DNA of 61,587 bases from Sphingorhabdus sp. EL138 (lineage in GTDB: Bacteria; Pseudomonadota; Alphaproteobacteria; Sphingomonadales; Sphingomonadaceae): NCBI RefSeq assembly GCF_945862485.1, contig NZ_CAMAYF010000010.1:1-61587 (forward strand). Reading direction: 5' to 3'. Shown one piece after another: positions 37,785-46,044 of the stretch (position 1 is its first letter; each line of letters starts with the position of its first letter). The position numbers were made by a program, and so were the translations under genes. The notes beneath the pieces were generated by a model, which was given only the letters and a program-made list of their open reading frames with translations, did no database searches and had not been told where the DNA came from.

Positions 37785-38929
37785 CGCCAGCGCAGCATGG
37801 ACCGGTCAAGTTGCGCCGGTGATGTCACGCCCATCAACCGCATATCGCGGGCGATTTCGTCACGCAATTTGCCGACAATGCGCTCGACGCCCGGTTGCCC
37901 TGCTGCTGCCAAGGCGTAAAGATAGAGCCGCCCGCCCGAACACGCAGTGGCACCTGCGGCAAGTGCCTTCAATACATGGCTTCCGCGCTGCACGCCGCCG
38001 TCGCAAATGATGTCAATTTTGCCGCCCACGGCATCGGCGATTTCGGCGATTTGATCGAACGGGGAGCGCGACCCGTCCAATTGCCGTCCGCCATGGTTGG
38101 ATACCATGATTGCGGTCGCGCCAATGTCGACGGCGCGTTTTGCATCGTCAACGGACATGATGCCTTTCAGGCAGAATTCACCACCCCAATCCGAACGGAC
38201 CTTTTCGGCCATTGTCCAGTCCATTGAAGTATCGAGCATAGTGTTGAAATATTCAGCGACGGATACAGCGACATTGGTACCTGCATCGACATGCGTCTGC
38301 AGATTGGGCAGAGCGAATTTTTCGCGGAACAGGTAATTCAGGGCCCACATTGGGTGGATGGCATAGCTTAACACAGATGCGGGCGTGAAGCGCGGGGGTG
38401 AGGTGAACCCGCTGCGCAAGCATCGCTCGCGGTTTCCGGACACTATCGTATCGACCGTCAACGCGATGGCATCAAACTTCGCCGCTTTGCAGCGTTCGAT
38501 CATCGATGTGTTCAGCCCCTTATCCTTGTGGATGTAGAGTTGGAACATTTTTGGCGTTTTGATGGTCGCGCCGACTTCCTCAATGCTGACGGTGGCCAAT
38601 GAGGAGATACCAAACCAGGTGTTATGCTGCTGCGCGACGGACGCAACGGCACGCTCGCCTTGCCAATGGAACAGGCGCTGTAAGGCTGTTGGTGAGAGCA
38701 TCAGCGGCATATCGATCCGTTGCCCCATCACGGTCACGCCCATATCGATCTCCGACACGCCCGCCAGGACATTGGGCACCAGATCGCAATCGTCAAAAGA
38801 CGAAGTGTTGCGCATTTTGGTGCGTTCATCGTCGGCAGCGCCATCAATGTAATTAAAGATAGGTGAAGGCAGGCGCGACTTTGCTAGGCGGCGGAAATCG
38901 GCGACATTATGACAATCTTGTAAACGCAT
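37781..38929 (-). CDS. FMN-dependent alpha-hydroxy-acid oxidase/dehydrogenase
   Basis: About 382 residues from MRLQDCHNV; an in-frame start nine codons upstream is possible. A TIM-barrel enzyme related to L-lactate dehydrogenase LldD and mandelate dehydrogenase. IFNYIDGAADDERT near 24-37, the FMN-site stretch LTVDTIVSGNRERCLR near 165-180 and VSNHGGRQLDGSRS near 275, with the catalytic His and substrate Arg, are visible. CDGGVQRGSHVLKALAAGATAC near 305 binds the FMN phosphate. It is divergent from a 3-hydroxybutyrate dehydrogenase; the substrate is likely lactate or another 2-hydroxy acid. Confidence 0.88.
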   Translation of the reverse strand: MRLQDCHNVADFRRLAKSRLPSPIFNYIDGAADDERTKMRNTSSFDDCDLVPNVLAGVSEIDMGVTVMGQRIDMPLMLSPTALQRLFHWQGERAVASVAQQHNTWFGISSLATVSIEEVGATIKTPKMFQLYIHKDKGLNTSMIERCKAAKFDAIALTVDTIVSGNRERCLRSGFTSPPRFTPASVLSYAIHPMWALNYLFREKFALPNLQTHVDAGTNVAVSVAEYFNTMLDTSMDWTMAEKVRSDWGGEFCLKGIMSVDDAKRAVDIGATAIMVSNHGGRQLDGSRSPFDQIAEIADAVGGKIDIICDGGVQRGSHVLKALAAGATACSGGRLYLYALAAAGQPGVERIVGKLRDEIARDMRLMGVTSPAQLDRSMLRWR

Positions 38930-39031
38930 ACTGGGTTTATGACAGACCTTGCACATAATTGCATCTATTTGGATTCTCCGTTTGCATGGCGCCCGGTCCG
39001 TGGTCGTCGCGCCGTATATTGTCCTGATGGA

Positions 39032-39056
39032 ACATTGCGTTTAGCTGGACATTGCG
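39032..39056 (+). promoter_or_regulatory. Direct repeat ACATTGCG upstream of 3-hydroxybutyrate dehydrogenase
   Basis: ACATTGCG occurs at 39032-39039 and 39049-39056, 17 bp apart, 38-62 bp before the bdhA ATG. The second copy extends into the palindrome TTGCGCAA. This spacing and position would suit a regulator site. No factor is identified. Confidence 0.3.
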
Positions 39057-39093
39057 CAAGACAAGCTCATCCTAAATGTAAAGGCATATTCTT

Positions 39094-39879
39094 ATGTTCC
39101 TCAAAGGCAAAACAGCACTAATAACTGGTTCAACCTCCGGCATCGGATGGGGCTATGCCCGGGCGTTAGCCGCGCAAGGCGCAAATGTGATGATAAACGG
39201 TTTTGGCGATGCTGACCTGATAGAAAGCTATGTTGCCGAACTCAGCAAGGTGAGCGGCGGAAAGGCGCACTATTCCGCGGCCGACATGACTGTACCCGAC
39301 AGCATCCGGGCCATGGTCTCTGAATGCAATAACCTATTGGGATCGCCTGATATTTTGATCAATAATGCCGGAATACAGCATGTTGCGCCGGTTGACGAAT
39401 TTCCAGAGGACAAATGGGATGATATCCTGTCCATCATCCTGTCCTCGGCATTTCACACGACAAAGGCCGCCTTGCCCGCGATGAAGGCCAAGGGCTGGGG
39501 CCGTATCATCAATACAGGATCGATGCACAGCTTGGTCGCATCGCCGTTCAAATCGGCCTATAATGCGGCAAAGCATGGCCTTGCGGGCTTTACCAAGACG
39601 GTTGCGCTTGAAGTGGCGACTGAAGGCATCACGGTGAATAACATCTGCCCAGGCTATGTCTGGACATCGTTGGTCGAAAACCAGATCCCTGATACCATGA
39701 AAGCCCGCGGACTAACCCGGGATCAGGTCATCAATGATGTGCTGCTGGCCAATCAGCCGCAGAAGAAATTCGTGCAGGTCGAACAATTGGCCGCCCTCGC
39801 GGTGTTTTTGTGCCGAGATGAGGCGAGCGCGATTACCGGCACAAACCTGTCGGTCGATGGTGGTTGGACCGCCCAGTAA
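39094..39879 (+). CDS. bdhA: 3-hydroxybutyrate dehydrogenase
   Basis: This enzyme interconverts 3-hydroxybutyrate and acetoacetate with NAD, used when polyhydroxybutyrate or ketone bodies are consumed. The 261-residue SDR protein shows ALITGSTSGIGWGYARALA at 9-27, ILINNAGIQHVAPVDEFP near 87-104 and the catalytic set INTGSMHSLVASPFKSAYNAAKHGL near 138-162. NNICPGYVWTSLVE is near 187 and LSVDGGWTAQ is at the end. NAGIQHVAP and GSMHSL are characteristic of the 3-hydroxybutyrate type. A bidirectional terminator follows. Confidence 0.92.
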   Translation: MFLKGKTALITGSTSGIGWGYARALAAQGANVMINGFGDADLIESYVAELSKVSGGKAHYSAADMTVPDSIRAMVSECNNLLGSPDILINNAGIQHVAPVDEFPEDKWDDILSIILSSAFHTTKAALPAMKAKGWGRIINTGSMHSLVASPFKSAYNAAKHGLAGFTKTVALEVATEGITVNNICPGYVWTSLVENQIPDTMKARGLTRDQVINDVLLANQPQKKFVQVEQLAALAVFLCRDEASAITGTNLSVDGGWTAQ

Positions 39880-39904
39880 AGGCGCATTTTGAGACCTACA
39901 GGAA

Positions 39905-39946
39905 TAAAAAAACCGCCGGCATTGCTGCCGGCGGTAAGGTTTTTTT
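39905..39946. terminator. Bidirectional intrinsic terminator between bdhA and the small gene after aceA
   Basis: A perfect 9-bp stem, ACCGCCGGC (39912-39920) and GCCGGCGGT (39927-39935), has an A-run on its left and a T-run at 39940-39946 on its right. It can stop transcription from both convergent sides. Confidence 0.88.
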
Positions 39947-39980
39947 CCTCCCCAGAAAAAACTGTAATGAATAGGCTGGT

Positions 39981-40139
39981 TTATTTGCCGCCGGCGCTAC
40001 CAAGGCGGTGATACAGCCGCGCAAACTTGACCGATTCAGGCTTGTCCTGAATGACTTCAAGATAATGCACCAATGCTTGCCGAAGAAGCGTTAGGTCCTC
40101 GGTAGAGAGGACGGCGCGTGCGCGCTGCGGTTCAGCCAT
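39981..40139 (-). CDS. Small 52-residue protein co-transcribed with isocitrate lyase
   Basis: A short gene read directly from the sequence. The start ATG at 40137-40139 has GGAG 8 nt upstream, and the stop is TAA at 39981-39983. The product begins MAEPQRARAVLSTEDLTLLR and ends RLYHRLGSAGGK. It is predicted helical, with LSTEDLTLLRQALVHYLEVI as an amphipathic helix, and is basic at both ends. It starts 12 bp after the aceA stop on the same strand and ends before a strong terminator, so it belongs to the aceA transcript. The family is not recognised. A role with isocitrate lyase is inferred only from position. Confidence 0.75.
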   Translation of the reverse strand: MAEPQRARAVLSTEDLTLLRQALVHYLEVIQDKPESVKFARLYHRLGSAGGK

Positions 40140-40151
40140 ATCGATTGCTCC

Positions 40152-41753
40152 TTATGCAGATTGGTTAAACTGATTCATCGTATTGTCTTTGCCGCCTGCT
40201 TTCAAAGCGGCTTCTCCGGCAAAATATTCCTTATGGTCATCACCAATGTCCGAACCCGACATATTCTGGTGCTTGACGCAGGCGATGCCTTGACGGATTT
40301 CCTTTCGCTGGACACCCGCAACATAGCCCAGCATGCCCATTTCACCGAAATAATCCTTCGCAAGATTGTCCGTGCTGAGGGCTGCCGTGTGGTAGGTTGG
40401 TAGCGTGATGAGGTGGTGGAAAATGCCGGCGCGCTTTGCGGAATCGCGCTGGAAGTTCTGGATGCGAACATCCGCCTCAACACCTAAAGGCGTTTCATCA
40501 TAGCTTGCGCTCATCAGGTTGGCGCGTTCATATGCGGACACGTCTTTGCCATCTGCGGACCAAGTATCAAATACTTGCTGGCGGAAGTTTAGTGTCCAAT
40601 TGAAGCTTGGCGAGTTGTTATAGGCCAGCTTTGCATTGGGAACGACTTCGCGGATTCGGTCAACCATGCCAGCAATCTGTTCGATATGCGGTTTTTCGGT
40701 TTCAATCCAAATAAGGTCGGCGCCGTTCTGAAGAGACGTAATGCAATCTAAGACGCAACGGTCTTCGCCAGTGCCAGAACGGAATTGGAAAAGGTTGGAC
40801 GGCAAACGCTTTGGACGCAGCAACTTGCCGTTGCGGTTCAAAATGACATCGCCATTTTGCGCCGTTGCGGGGTCGATTTCTTCACAATCGAGGAAGCTGT
40901 TATACAAATCGCCCAAGTCACCAGCTGCGGTGGACACCGCAATCTGTTTGGTCAGGCCAGCGCCAAGCGAGTCGGTGCGCGCAACGATGATGCCGTCTGG
41001 CACGCCGAGTTCGAGGAAGGCATAACGGCACGCGCGGATTTTCTGGAGGAAATCCTCATGCGGCACGGTCACTTTGCCGTCTTGGTGGCCGCACTGCTTT
41101 TCATCGGACACTTGGTTTTCGATCTGCAGCGCGCAGGCACCCGCCTCAATCATCTTCTTTGCGAGCAAATATGTGGCTTCGGCATTACCGAACCCGGCGT
41201 CGATGTCCGCTATGATGGGTACGACATGGGTTTCATGGTTTTCGATCTTGTCCATGATGGCGGCGGCGCGTGCAGTGTCCTTTTGTCCGCGCGCATCGTC
41301 GAGGTCGCGAAAGAGGATGTTAAGTTCGCGGCTGTCGGCTTGGCGCAAAAATGTGTAGAGTTCTTCGATAAGCGCAGGGACGCTTGTCTTTTCATGCATC
41401 GACTGGTCGGGCAGGGGACCAAATTCGCTGCGCAAGGCGGCGATCATCCAGCCTGACAGATACAAATAGCGCTTCTTGGTGGTGCCGAAATGCTTTTTGA
41501 TGGAGATCATCTTTTGCTGCGCGATGAACCCGTGCCAGCAACCCAAAGACTGCGTATACTGTGCAGGATCCGCGTCATAAGCTGCCATGTCATCGCGCAT
41601 AATCTTGGCGGTGTAACGGGCGATATCGAGACCTGTCTGAAAGCGGTTTTGCAGTTGCATCCGCGCAACGGATTCGGCGCTGATGGAATCCCACGTTCCT
41701 TTATGCGCGGCAATTTGCGCGCTATTTGTGGCTATCAGTGTCTGATATGACAT
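40152..41753 (-). CDS. aceA: Isocitrate lyase
   Basis: AceA cleaves isocitrate to glyoxylate and succinate, the entry to the glyoxylate shunt used on acetate and fatty acids. The ATG at 41753 (MSYQTLIATN) is chosen because AAGGA precedes it at 7 nt; the product is 533 residues, the longer isocitrate lyase subtype. The catalytic loop reads EKQCGHQDGK, with the active cysteine, near residue 214. IIADIDAGFGNAEATYLLAKKMIEAGA lies upstream of it, and NSPSFNWTL is near 380. No malate synthase gene is in the window. It is divergent from a RamB/ScfR-type regulator. Confidence 0.95.
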   Translation of the reverse strand: MSYQTLIATNSAQIAAHKGTWDSISAESVARMQLQNRFQTGLDIARYTAKIMRDDMAAYDADPAQYTQSLGCWHGFIAQQKMISIKKHFGTTKKRYLYLSGWMIAALRSEFGPLPDQSMHEKTSVPALIEELYTFLRQADSRELNILFRDLDDARGQKDTARAAAIMDKIENHETHVVPIIADIDAGFGNAEATYLLAKKMIEAGACALQIENQVSDEKQCGHQDGKVTVPHEDFLQKIRACRYAFLELGVPDGIIVARTDSLGAGLTKQIAVSTAAGDLGDLYNSFLDCEEIDPATAQNGDVILNRNGKLLRPKRLPSNLFQFRSGTGEDRCVLDCITSLQNGADLIWIETEKPHIEQIAGMVDRIREVVPNAKLAYNNSPSFNWTLNFRQQVFDTWSADGKDVSAYERANLMSASYDETPLGVEADVRIQNFQRDSAKRAGIFHHLITLPTYHTAALSTDNLAKDYFGEMGMLGYVAGVQRKEIRQGIACVKHQNMSGSDIGDDHKEYFAGEAALKAGGKDNTMNQFNQSA

Positions 41754-41824
41754 GTTCAATTCCTTCATTCGTGGGGATTTATGTCCTCCTGTTCTGCTAC
41801 TTACGCGGAAAAGCCGAGTCAATT

Positions 41825-41883
41825 TTGTAATATTTGTTGTGTTATCGTCGTAAAACTCTATCATTTAATTGTAATTTTGTAAT
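41825..41883. promoter_or_regulatory. TTGTAAT repeats between aceA and its divergent regulator
   Basis: TTGTAAT occurs three times on the plus strand: 41825-41831, 41869-41875 and 41877-41883. The longer form AATTTTGTAAT is repeated exactly at 41821-41831 and 41873-41883, 52 bp apart (about five helical turns). On the minus strand a TTGACT -35-like hexamer (41817-41822) sits 2 bp beyond the first copy, as expected for an activator of aceA. The motif resembles the TTTGCAAA-type sites known for ScfR/RamB regulators. Confidence 0.5.
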
Positions 41884-41901
41884 GATATTGACAATATAAA
41901 T

Positions 41902-43317
41902 ATGGCTGAAGAAAAACTATATGCAGGACATGCCGTGCGCAGGATCCGTCGCGCTTATGGTCTGACCCAAGGGGCGATGGCTGACACGCTTGCGATTTCG
42001 CCGTCCTATCTCAACCTGATTGAACGCAATCAACGACCTTTAACCGCTACCTTGTTGTTGAAACTGGCGCAGTCTTATGACTTTGATCCGCGCACATTAA
42101 CGGGTGTAACGCCGGGAGGCGGCGTTGATGCAATCCGGCGCCGGCTCAGCGATCCGTTGTTTGCAGATTTGGCCGTTGACCGTGCACAAGTGGAAGAATG
42201 GATCGCGGCCAGCCCCGATGCGGCCGAGGCGTTTGCGCGGGCGTTTGACCGTCTTTCGGGCGGTTCACACGGCGGAGCCAGTGCCGCAGCAGGCGGCGCG
42301 CAGGTTGAACCCGAAGCCATTGCATCCGCGCGGCGTGAAATTGAGCGTTGGCGCAATCATTTCGCCGACTTGGACTCGCAGGCGGAAACCCTTGCTGATG
42401 AACTGCGGCTCGCAAATGCGGACCTTTATGGCGCGATTACCGAACGGCTCCGCATAAAGCATCAGCTTTCCATAAGGATTTTACCGTTTGACGTGATGCC
42501 TGACAGGCTTCGCCGCCTAGACCTGCACGCACGGCAGTTGCAATTGTCCGAGCTGCTTGACCCTGCCAGTCGCACCTTTGCCGCGGCTTTGCAGCTTGGT
42601 ATGTTAGAGGCAAAGGCGGAGATTGACGCGCTGGTTGCTGGAGCATCTTTCACAGAGCGGGCCGCCGAACGGCTCTATCGGCGCCATTTAAGCAGCTATT
42701 TCGCCGCTGCCGTGATGATGCCTTATGCGCGCTTCCTGCGGGCGTGTGAGGCAACGGGTTATGACATTATGCTTTTGCAGCGGCGCTTTGGCGCAGGGTT
42801 TGAACAGATCGCCCACCGCCTGACGACGTTGCAGCGCGTCGGCCAACGCGGCCTGCCGTTTTTCATGTTGCGCATCGATAGGGCAGGGCAAAGCAGCAAG
42901 CGTTATGCCGGTGCCAGCGCATCGCCAATGGTGGCGACTGATCGGCGTTGTCCCTTATGGAATGTGTATAATGTATTTACGCGGCCCGGAACGTTGTTGC
43001 CGCATCTGGTGGAATTGGAGGATGGCAGTCGCTGGTTCACTTTGTCCCGCACCGTGCACCCGCAAACCGCGGTGAGCGGCGCCGTGGAGGCGGAGTTTGC
43101 GATTTGCCTCGGCTTGGACGCAAAGCTTGCCGCACCTTTAGCCGCTGCCCGTGGTATGGACCTGATAAATGGCGTGGCGACGGCCATCGGGCTTGGCTGT
43201 TCAGCTTGTACACGACCAGAATGCCCTCAAAGAAGCGCGCCGCCCGCTGGCCGCGTGCTGGTATTCAATGAACGCGAGCGGGGTATGTCGCCATTTACCT
43301 TTGATCAACTGGCCTGA
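41902..43317 (+). CDS. RamB/ScfR-type short-chain fatty acyl-CoA regulator (XRE family)
   Basis: A 471-residue transcription factor. Residues 8-65 form an XRE helix-turn-helix (AVRRIRRAYGLTQGAMADTL, then SPSYLNLIERNQRPLTATLLLKLAQ). A linker follows, then an IrrE-like metallopeptidase-fold region. The C-terminal DUF2083-type part (from about 330) has FFMLRIDRAGQSSKRYAG, CPLWNVYNVF and LGCSACTRPECPQRSAPP with clustered cysteines. Relatives sense acyl-CoA and control glyoxylate or propionyl-CoA pathways. Its divergent placement to aceA, 148 bp apart, makes aceA the likely target. No ribosome site precedes the ATG. Confidence 0.9.
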   Translation: MAEEKLYAGHAVRRIRRAYGLTQGAMADTLAISPSYLNLIERNQRPLTATLLLKLAQSYDFDPRTLTGVTPGGGVDAIRRRLSDPLFADLAVDRAQVEEWIAASPDAAEAFARAFDRLSGGSHGGASAAAGGAQVEPEAIASARREIERWRNHFADLDSQAETLADELRLANADLYGAITERLRIKHQLSIRILPFDVMPDRLRRLDLHARQLQLSELLDPASRTFAAALQLGMLEAKAEIDALVAGASFTERAAERLYRRHLSSYFAAAVMMPYARFLRACEATGYDIMLLQRRFGAGFEQIAHRLTTLQRVGQRGLPFFMLRIDRAGQSSKRYAGASASPMVATDRRCPLWNVYNVFTRPGTLLPHLVELEDGSRWFTLSRTVHPQTAVSGAVEAEFAICLGLDAKLAAPLAAARGMDLINGVATAIGLGCSACTRPECPQRSAPPAGRVLVFNERERGMSPFTFDQLA

Positions 43318-43336
43318 AGCCCACTGCCGACAGTAT

Positions 43337-43678
43337 TTAGGTCAGCGCGAGCAACTCTGCCGGATCAATGCCTGCACGCTGCATCTGCGCCTTTATATCG
43401 GGCCAAACATTCTGAACGAAATTGTCGCGTTCAAAGCTCCGCAGTTTTGCCGTGGCTCCACAGGCCACAAAAAGGCCAACGCCACGTTTGACATAGACCA
43501 AGCCGCTGTCCTGAAATAGCTGATAAGCCTTGGCGACAGTCAGCGGATTTGCGCCCTGAATTGCTGCGAATGCACGCACCGAGGGCAGCATTTCCCCCTC
43601 TTTATATTTGCCGTCAAGGATGGCTGCAGCGATCACGTCGCGCAATTTTAGATAGACTGGTTTTACATCATTTTTCAT
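43337..43678 (-). CDS. Short GntR-family regulator (YtrA-like)
   Basis: A 113-residue regulator. The N-terminal winged helix is typical GntR: PVYLKLRDVIAAAILDGKYKEGEMLPSVRAFAAIQGANPLTVAKAYQLFQDSGLVYVKRGVGLFV at about 7-72. The C-terminal extension is only about 40 residues, as in the YtrA subgroup that lacks a large effector domain. These often regulate a neighbouring transporter, but no ABC transporter is next to it here. It is convergent to the ScfR gene, 20 bp apart, and lies 58 bp downstream of the nitroreductase. Confidence 0.88.
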   Translation of the reverse strand: MKNDVKPVYLKLRDVIAAAILDGKYKEGEMLPSVRAFAAIQGANPLTVAKAYQLFQDSGLVYVKRGVGLFVACGATAKLRSFERDNFVQNVWPDIKAQMQRAGIDPAELLALT

Positions 43679-43735
43679 TACATGCTTACTGCCATAATAC
43701 AGTAGGGCGCGTCAAGCATGGGTGATACTATGTAG

Positions 43736-44305
43736 TCAGGGCCATTTGCGGATGATGTCGCTTGGCGCAGGGCGGGGGCGCTCTTCCAAGTCCAGCGCTG
43801 GGGTGCCGATGAAGAAAAGACCCGCTATCCGCTCCTCGCCATTACAAATGGCGGCTTGCACAATCGAATCATAACTTGCCCAGCCTGTGATCCAGCTACC
43901 GACAAAGCCGTGGGCATGCGCCGCGTGTAGTAAATTCATACCAACCGCGCCCACGCTCATCTCCTGCTCCCACAGCGGAATTTTCAAGCTTTGTTGAGGT
44001 GCAAACAGCAGTAAGATGAGAGTCGGGGCCATATGCGCTGGGGCAATCGCCGCTTCTATTTGCACTGGGCGGGCATCCGGGTTGGCGGTGCAGAACGCCT
44101 TTTTCAACAACTCAGCAAAGGCGGTGCGATCGGTAATCTCGACAAATCGCCAGGGGAATAACTTTCCATGGTCGGGTGTGCGCATGGCAGTTTTTAGGAT
44201 CAGGTCGAGCTTCGCGGCGTCGGGGCCAGGCGCAATCATATCGCGTGGCTTGCCGGAACGGCGCGTTTCTAGATAGGCGGTGACAAAGGAAAGATCGTTG
44301 AACAT
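43736..44305 (-). CDS. Nitroreductase-family protein
   Basis: A 189-residue FMN-dependent oxidoreductase of the NfsB/YdjA-like family. TRRSGKPRDMIAPGPDAAKLDLILKTAMRTPDHGKLFPWRFVEI at about 14-57 holds the FMN-phosphate Arg-Arg-Ser and the substrate-side residues; GSWITGWASYDSIV near 136 and GLFFIGTP near 162 complete the fold. Compact size and lack of the longer loop suggest the YdjA subtype. The native substrate is not deducible. Confidence 0.88.
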   Translation of the reverse strand: MFNDLSFVTAYLETRRSGKPRDMIAPGPDAAKLDLILKTAMRTPDHGKLFPWRFVEITDRTAFAELLKKAFCTANPDARPVQIEAAIAPAHMAPTLILLLFAPQQSLKIPLWEQEMSVGAVGMNLLHAAHAHGFVGSWITGWASYDSIVQAAICNGEERIAGLFFIGTPALDLEERPRPAPSDIIRKWP

Positions 44306-44438
44306 GACCCTGCTGTTCGTCGAAAAGCAGCAACAAGCGCAACAAAATTCTTCACAGACCCGATTTTTCAGTTAGATGACGCAACAGAGAAACAGGCGGC
44401 GAAGACCGACTATTTAAAGATTATCGAGGGGATTGCAC

Positions 44439-46040
44439 ATGGGTCTGAAAGACATTGCGCTTTGGCAGGAGCAGGATTGGATTACAGCGATCGCGGCTGC
44501 AGTTCTGGCTTTCTTCCTGCTCGGCGGGGCATATATCGCGACACGCAAGGAGCCTGAATTTGCCGGCCACCCGCGCGGTCTATACGTTCTCTTTTTTGCA
44601 GAGATGTGGGAGCGCTTTTCTTATTATGGGATGCGCGCGCTACTTATCCTTTACCTGACGAAGCACTGGCTCTTTTCTGACGGTCAATCGAACCTGATCT
44701 ATGGCGCCTATACCAGCCTTGTGTACATCACGCCGGTTCTCGGCGGGTGGCTTGCTGACCGATATCTAGGCCAGCGTAAGGCAGTGGCATTCGGTGCGGT
44801 CCTGCTCACCTTTGGCCATGTCTTGATGGCATTTGAAGGTTTGGCGGGCGTTACCGACCCGTTGGTGAAACAGGCGGATCCCGCGATCAACATATTCTGG
44901 TTGGCGTTGGCTTTCATCATTGTTGGCTCGGGCTTCCTGAAGGCTAATATTTCCGTGATTGTCGGCCAACTCTATCCGCGCACCGATGTGCGTCGTGACG
45001 GGGCCTATACTATCTTTTATATGGGCATTAACGTGGGTGCCGCGATTGGTACGATCTTTGCCGGTTATCTTGGTGAAACCTATGGCTGGTCCTATGGCTT
45101 TGGCGCAGCTGGCCTCGGCATGTTGCTCGGCCTGATCGTCTTCGTGTTCGGAAAGCCTTTGCTCATGGGCCGCGGCGAAGCGCCAGCGCCCATGACCAAG
45201 TTGACCGAATATGGCATTTACGGCGTCGGCCTTGCTGCTGTTGCCGGTATCTGGCTGCTGATTCAGTATCAGGGCTTTTATGGCTGGTTGCTGCTTGGCC
45301 TTGGTGTGCTGTTGCTTGGCTATGTGCTGCTGCAGTCGTTCAAGCTAGATGTAGAGGCGCGCCACCGCATCTATGCCATACTCTTTCTTTTGGCGTTGCA
45401 GCCCCTGTTTTGGGCGTTGTTTGAGCAGGCCGGTGGTAGCATGAACCTGTTCACCGATCGCTTTGTTGATCGTCAGGGTGTGCCGGCGTCGATCTTCCAG
45501 TCGATCAACCCTATCTACATCATCCTGCTGGGTCCCATTTTTGCCGGCCTTTGGGTGTGGCTCGGCCGACGTGGACTGGAGCCTTCGACCCCTGCCAAAT
45601 TCGGTATCGCGCTGGCGCAGATTGGCTTTGCCAACCTCGTTCTGGTCTGGGGAGCGAACAGCGTTGGTTCCGATACGCTGGTGCCGGTGTTGTTCATCTT
45701 CGCCTTTTATCTGTTTGCCACAACTGCAGAGCTTTGCCTCTCGCCAGTCGGGCTGTCGGCGATGAACCGGCTTGCGCCGGCGACCATGGCATCGCTGATC
45801 ATGGGGGCTTGGTTCTTCGCCACTGCGGGTGGCAACTTCCTTGCGGGCATCATCGGTGCCGCAACAGGCGGTCATGATGGCGCAATGACCCGTGAGGGCC
45901 TGATCAACGTCTATGAACAGATCGGCTACATCACCATTGCCATCGGCGTGGTCGTGCTTCTGGTATCACCTCTGGTGAAGCGCCTGATGCACCTTGACAC
46001 ACTTAAGGACGAAGACACTGCAGAAGAAAAGGCAGCATAA
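44439..46040 (+). CDS. POT-family proton-dependent peptide transporter
   Basis: A 533-residue, 12-14-helix proton:oligopeptide symporter. The proton-coupling ExxER motif is EMWERFSYYGMRALLILYLT near residues 49-68. The family signature is GGWLADRYLGQRKAVAFGA near 102, followed by FYMGINVGAAIGTIFAGYLGETYGWSYGFGAAG near 193-225. ALFEQAGGSMNLF near 325 is the conserved helix VII stretch. The start at ATG 44439 follows GAGG. Two secreted amidohydrolases follow with 4-bp spacing and an ATGA overlap, which suggests a peptide-use operon. Confidence 0.93.
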   Translation: MGLKDIALWQEQDWITAIAAAVLAFFLLGGAYIATRKEPEFAGHPRGLYVLFFAEMWERFSYYGMRALLILYLTKHWLFSDGQSNLIYGAYTSLVYITPVLGGWLADRYLGQRKAVAFGAVLLTFGHVLMAFEGLAGVTDPLVKQADPAINIFWLALAFIIVGSGFLKANISVIVGQLYPRTDVRRDGAYTIFYMGINVGAAIGTIFAGYLGETYGWSYGFGAAGLGMLLGLIVFVFGKPLLMGRGEAPAPMTKLTEYGIYGVGLAAVAGIWLLIQYQGFYGWLLLGLGVLLLGYVLLQSFKLDVEARHRIYAILFLLALQPLFWALFEQAGGSMNLFTDRFVDRQGVPASIFQSINPIYIILLGPIFAGLWVWLGRRGLEPSTPAKFGIALAQIGFANLVLVWGANSVGSDTLVPVLFIFAFYLFATTAELCLSPVGLSAMNRLAPATMASLIMGAWFFATAGGNFLAGIIGAATGGHDGAMTREGLINVYEQIGYITIAIGVVVLLVSPLVKRLMHLDTLKDEDTAEEKAA

Positions 46041-46044
46041 GCAT

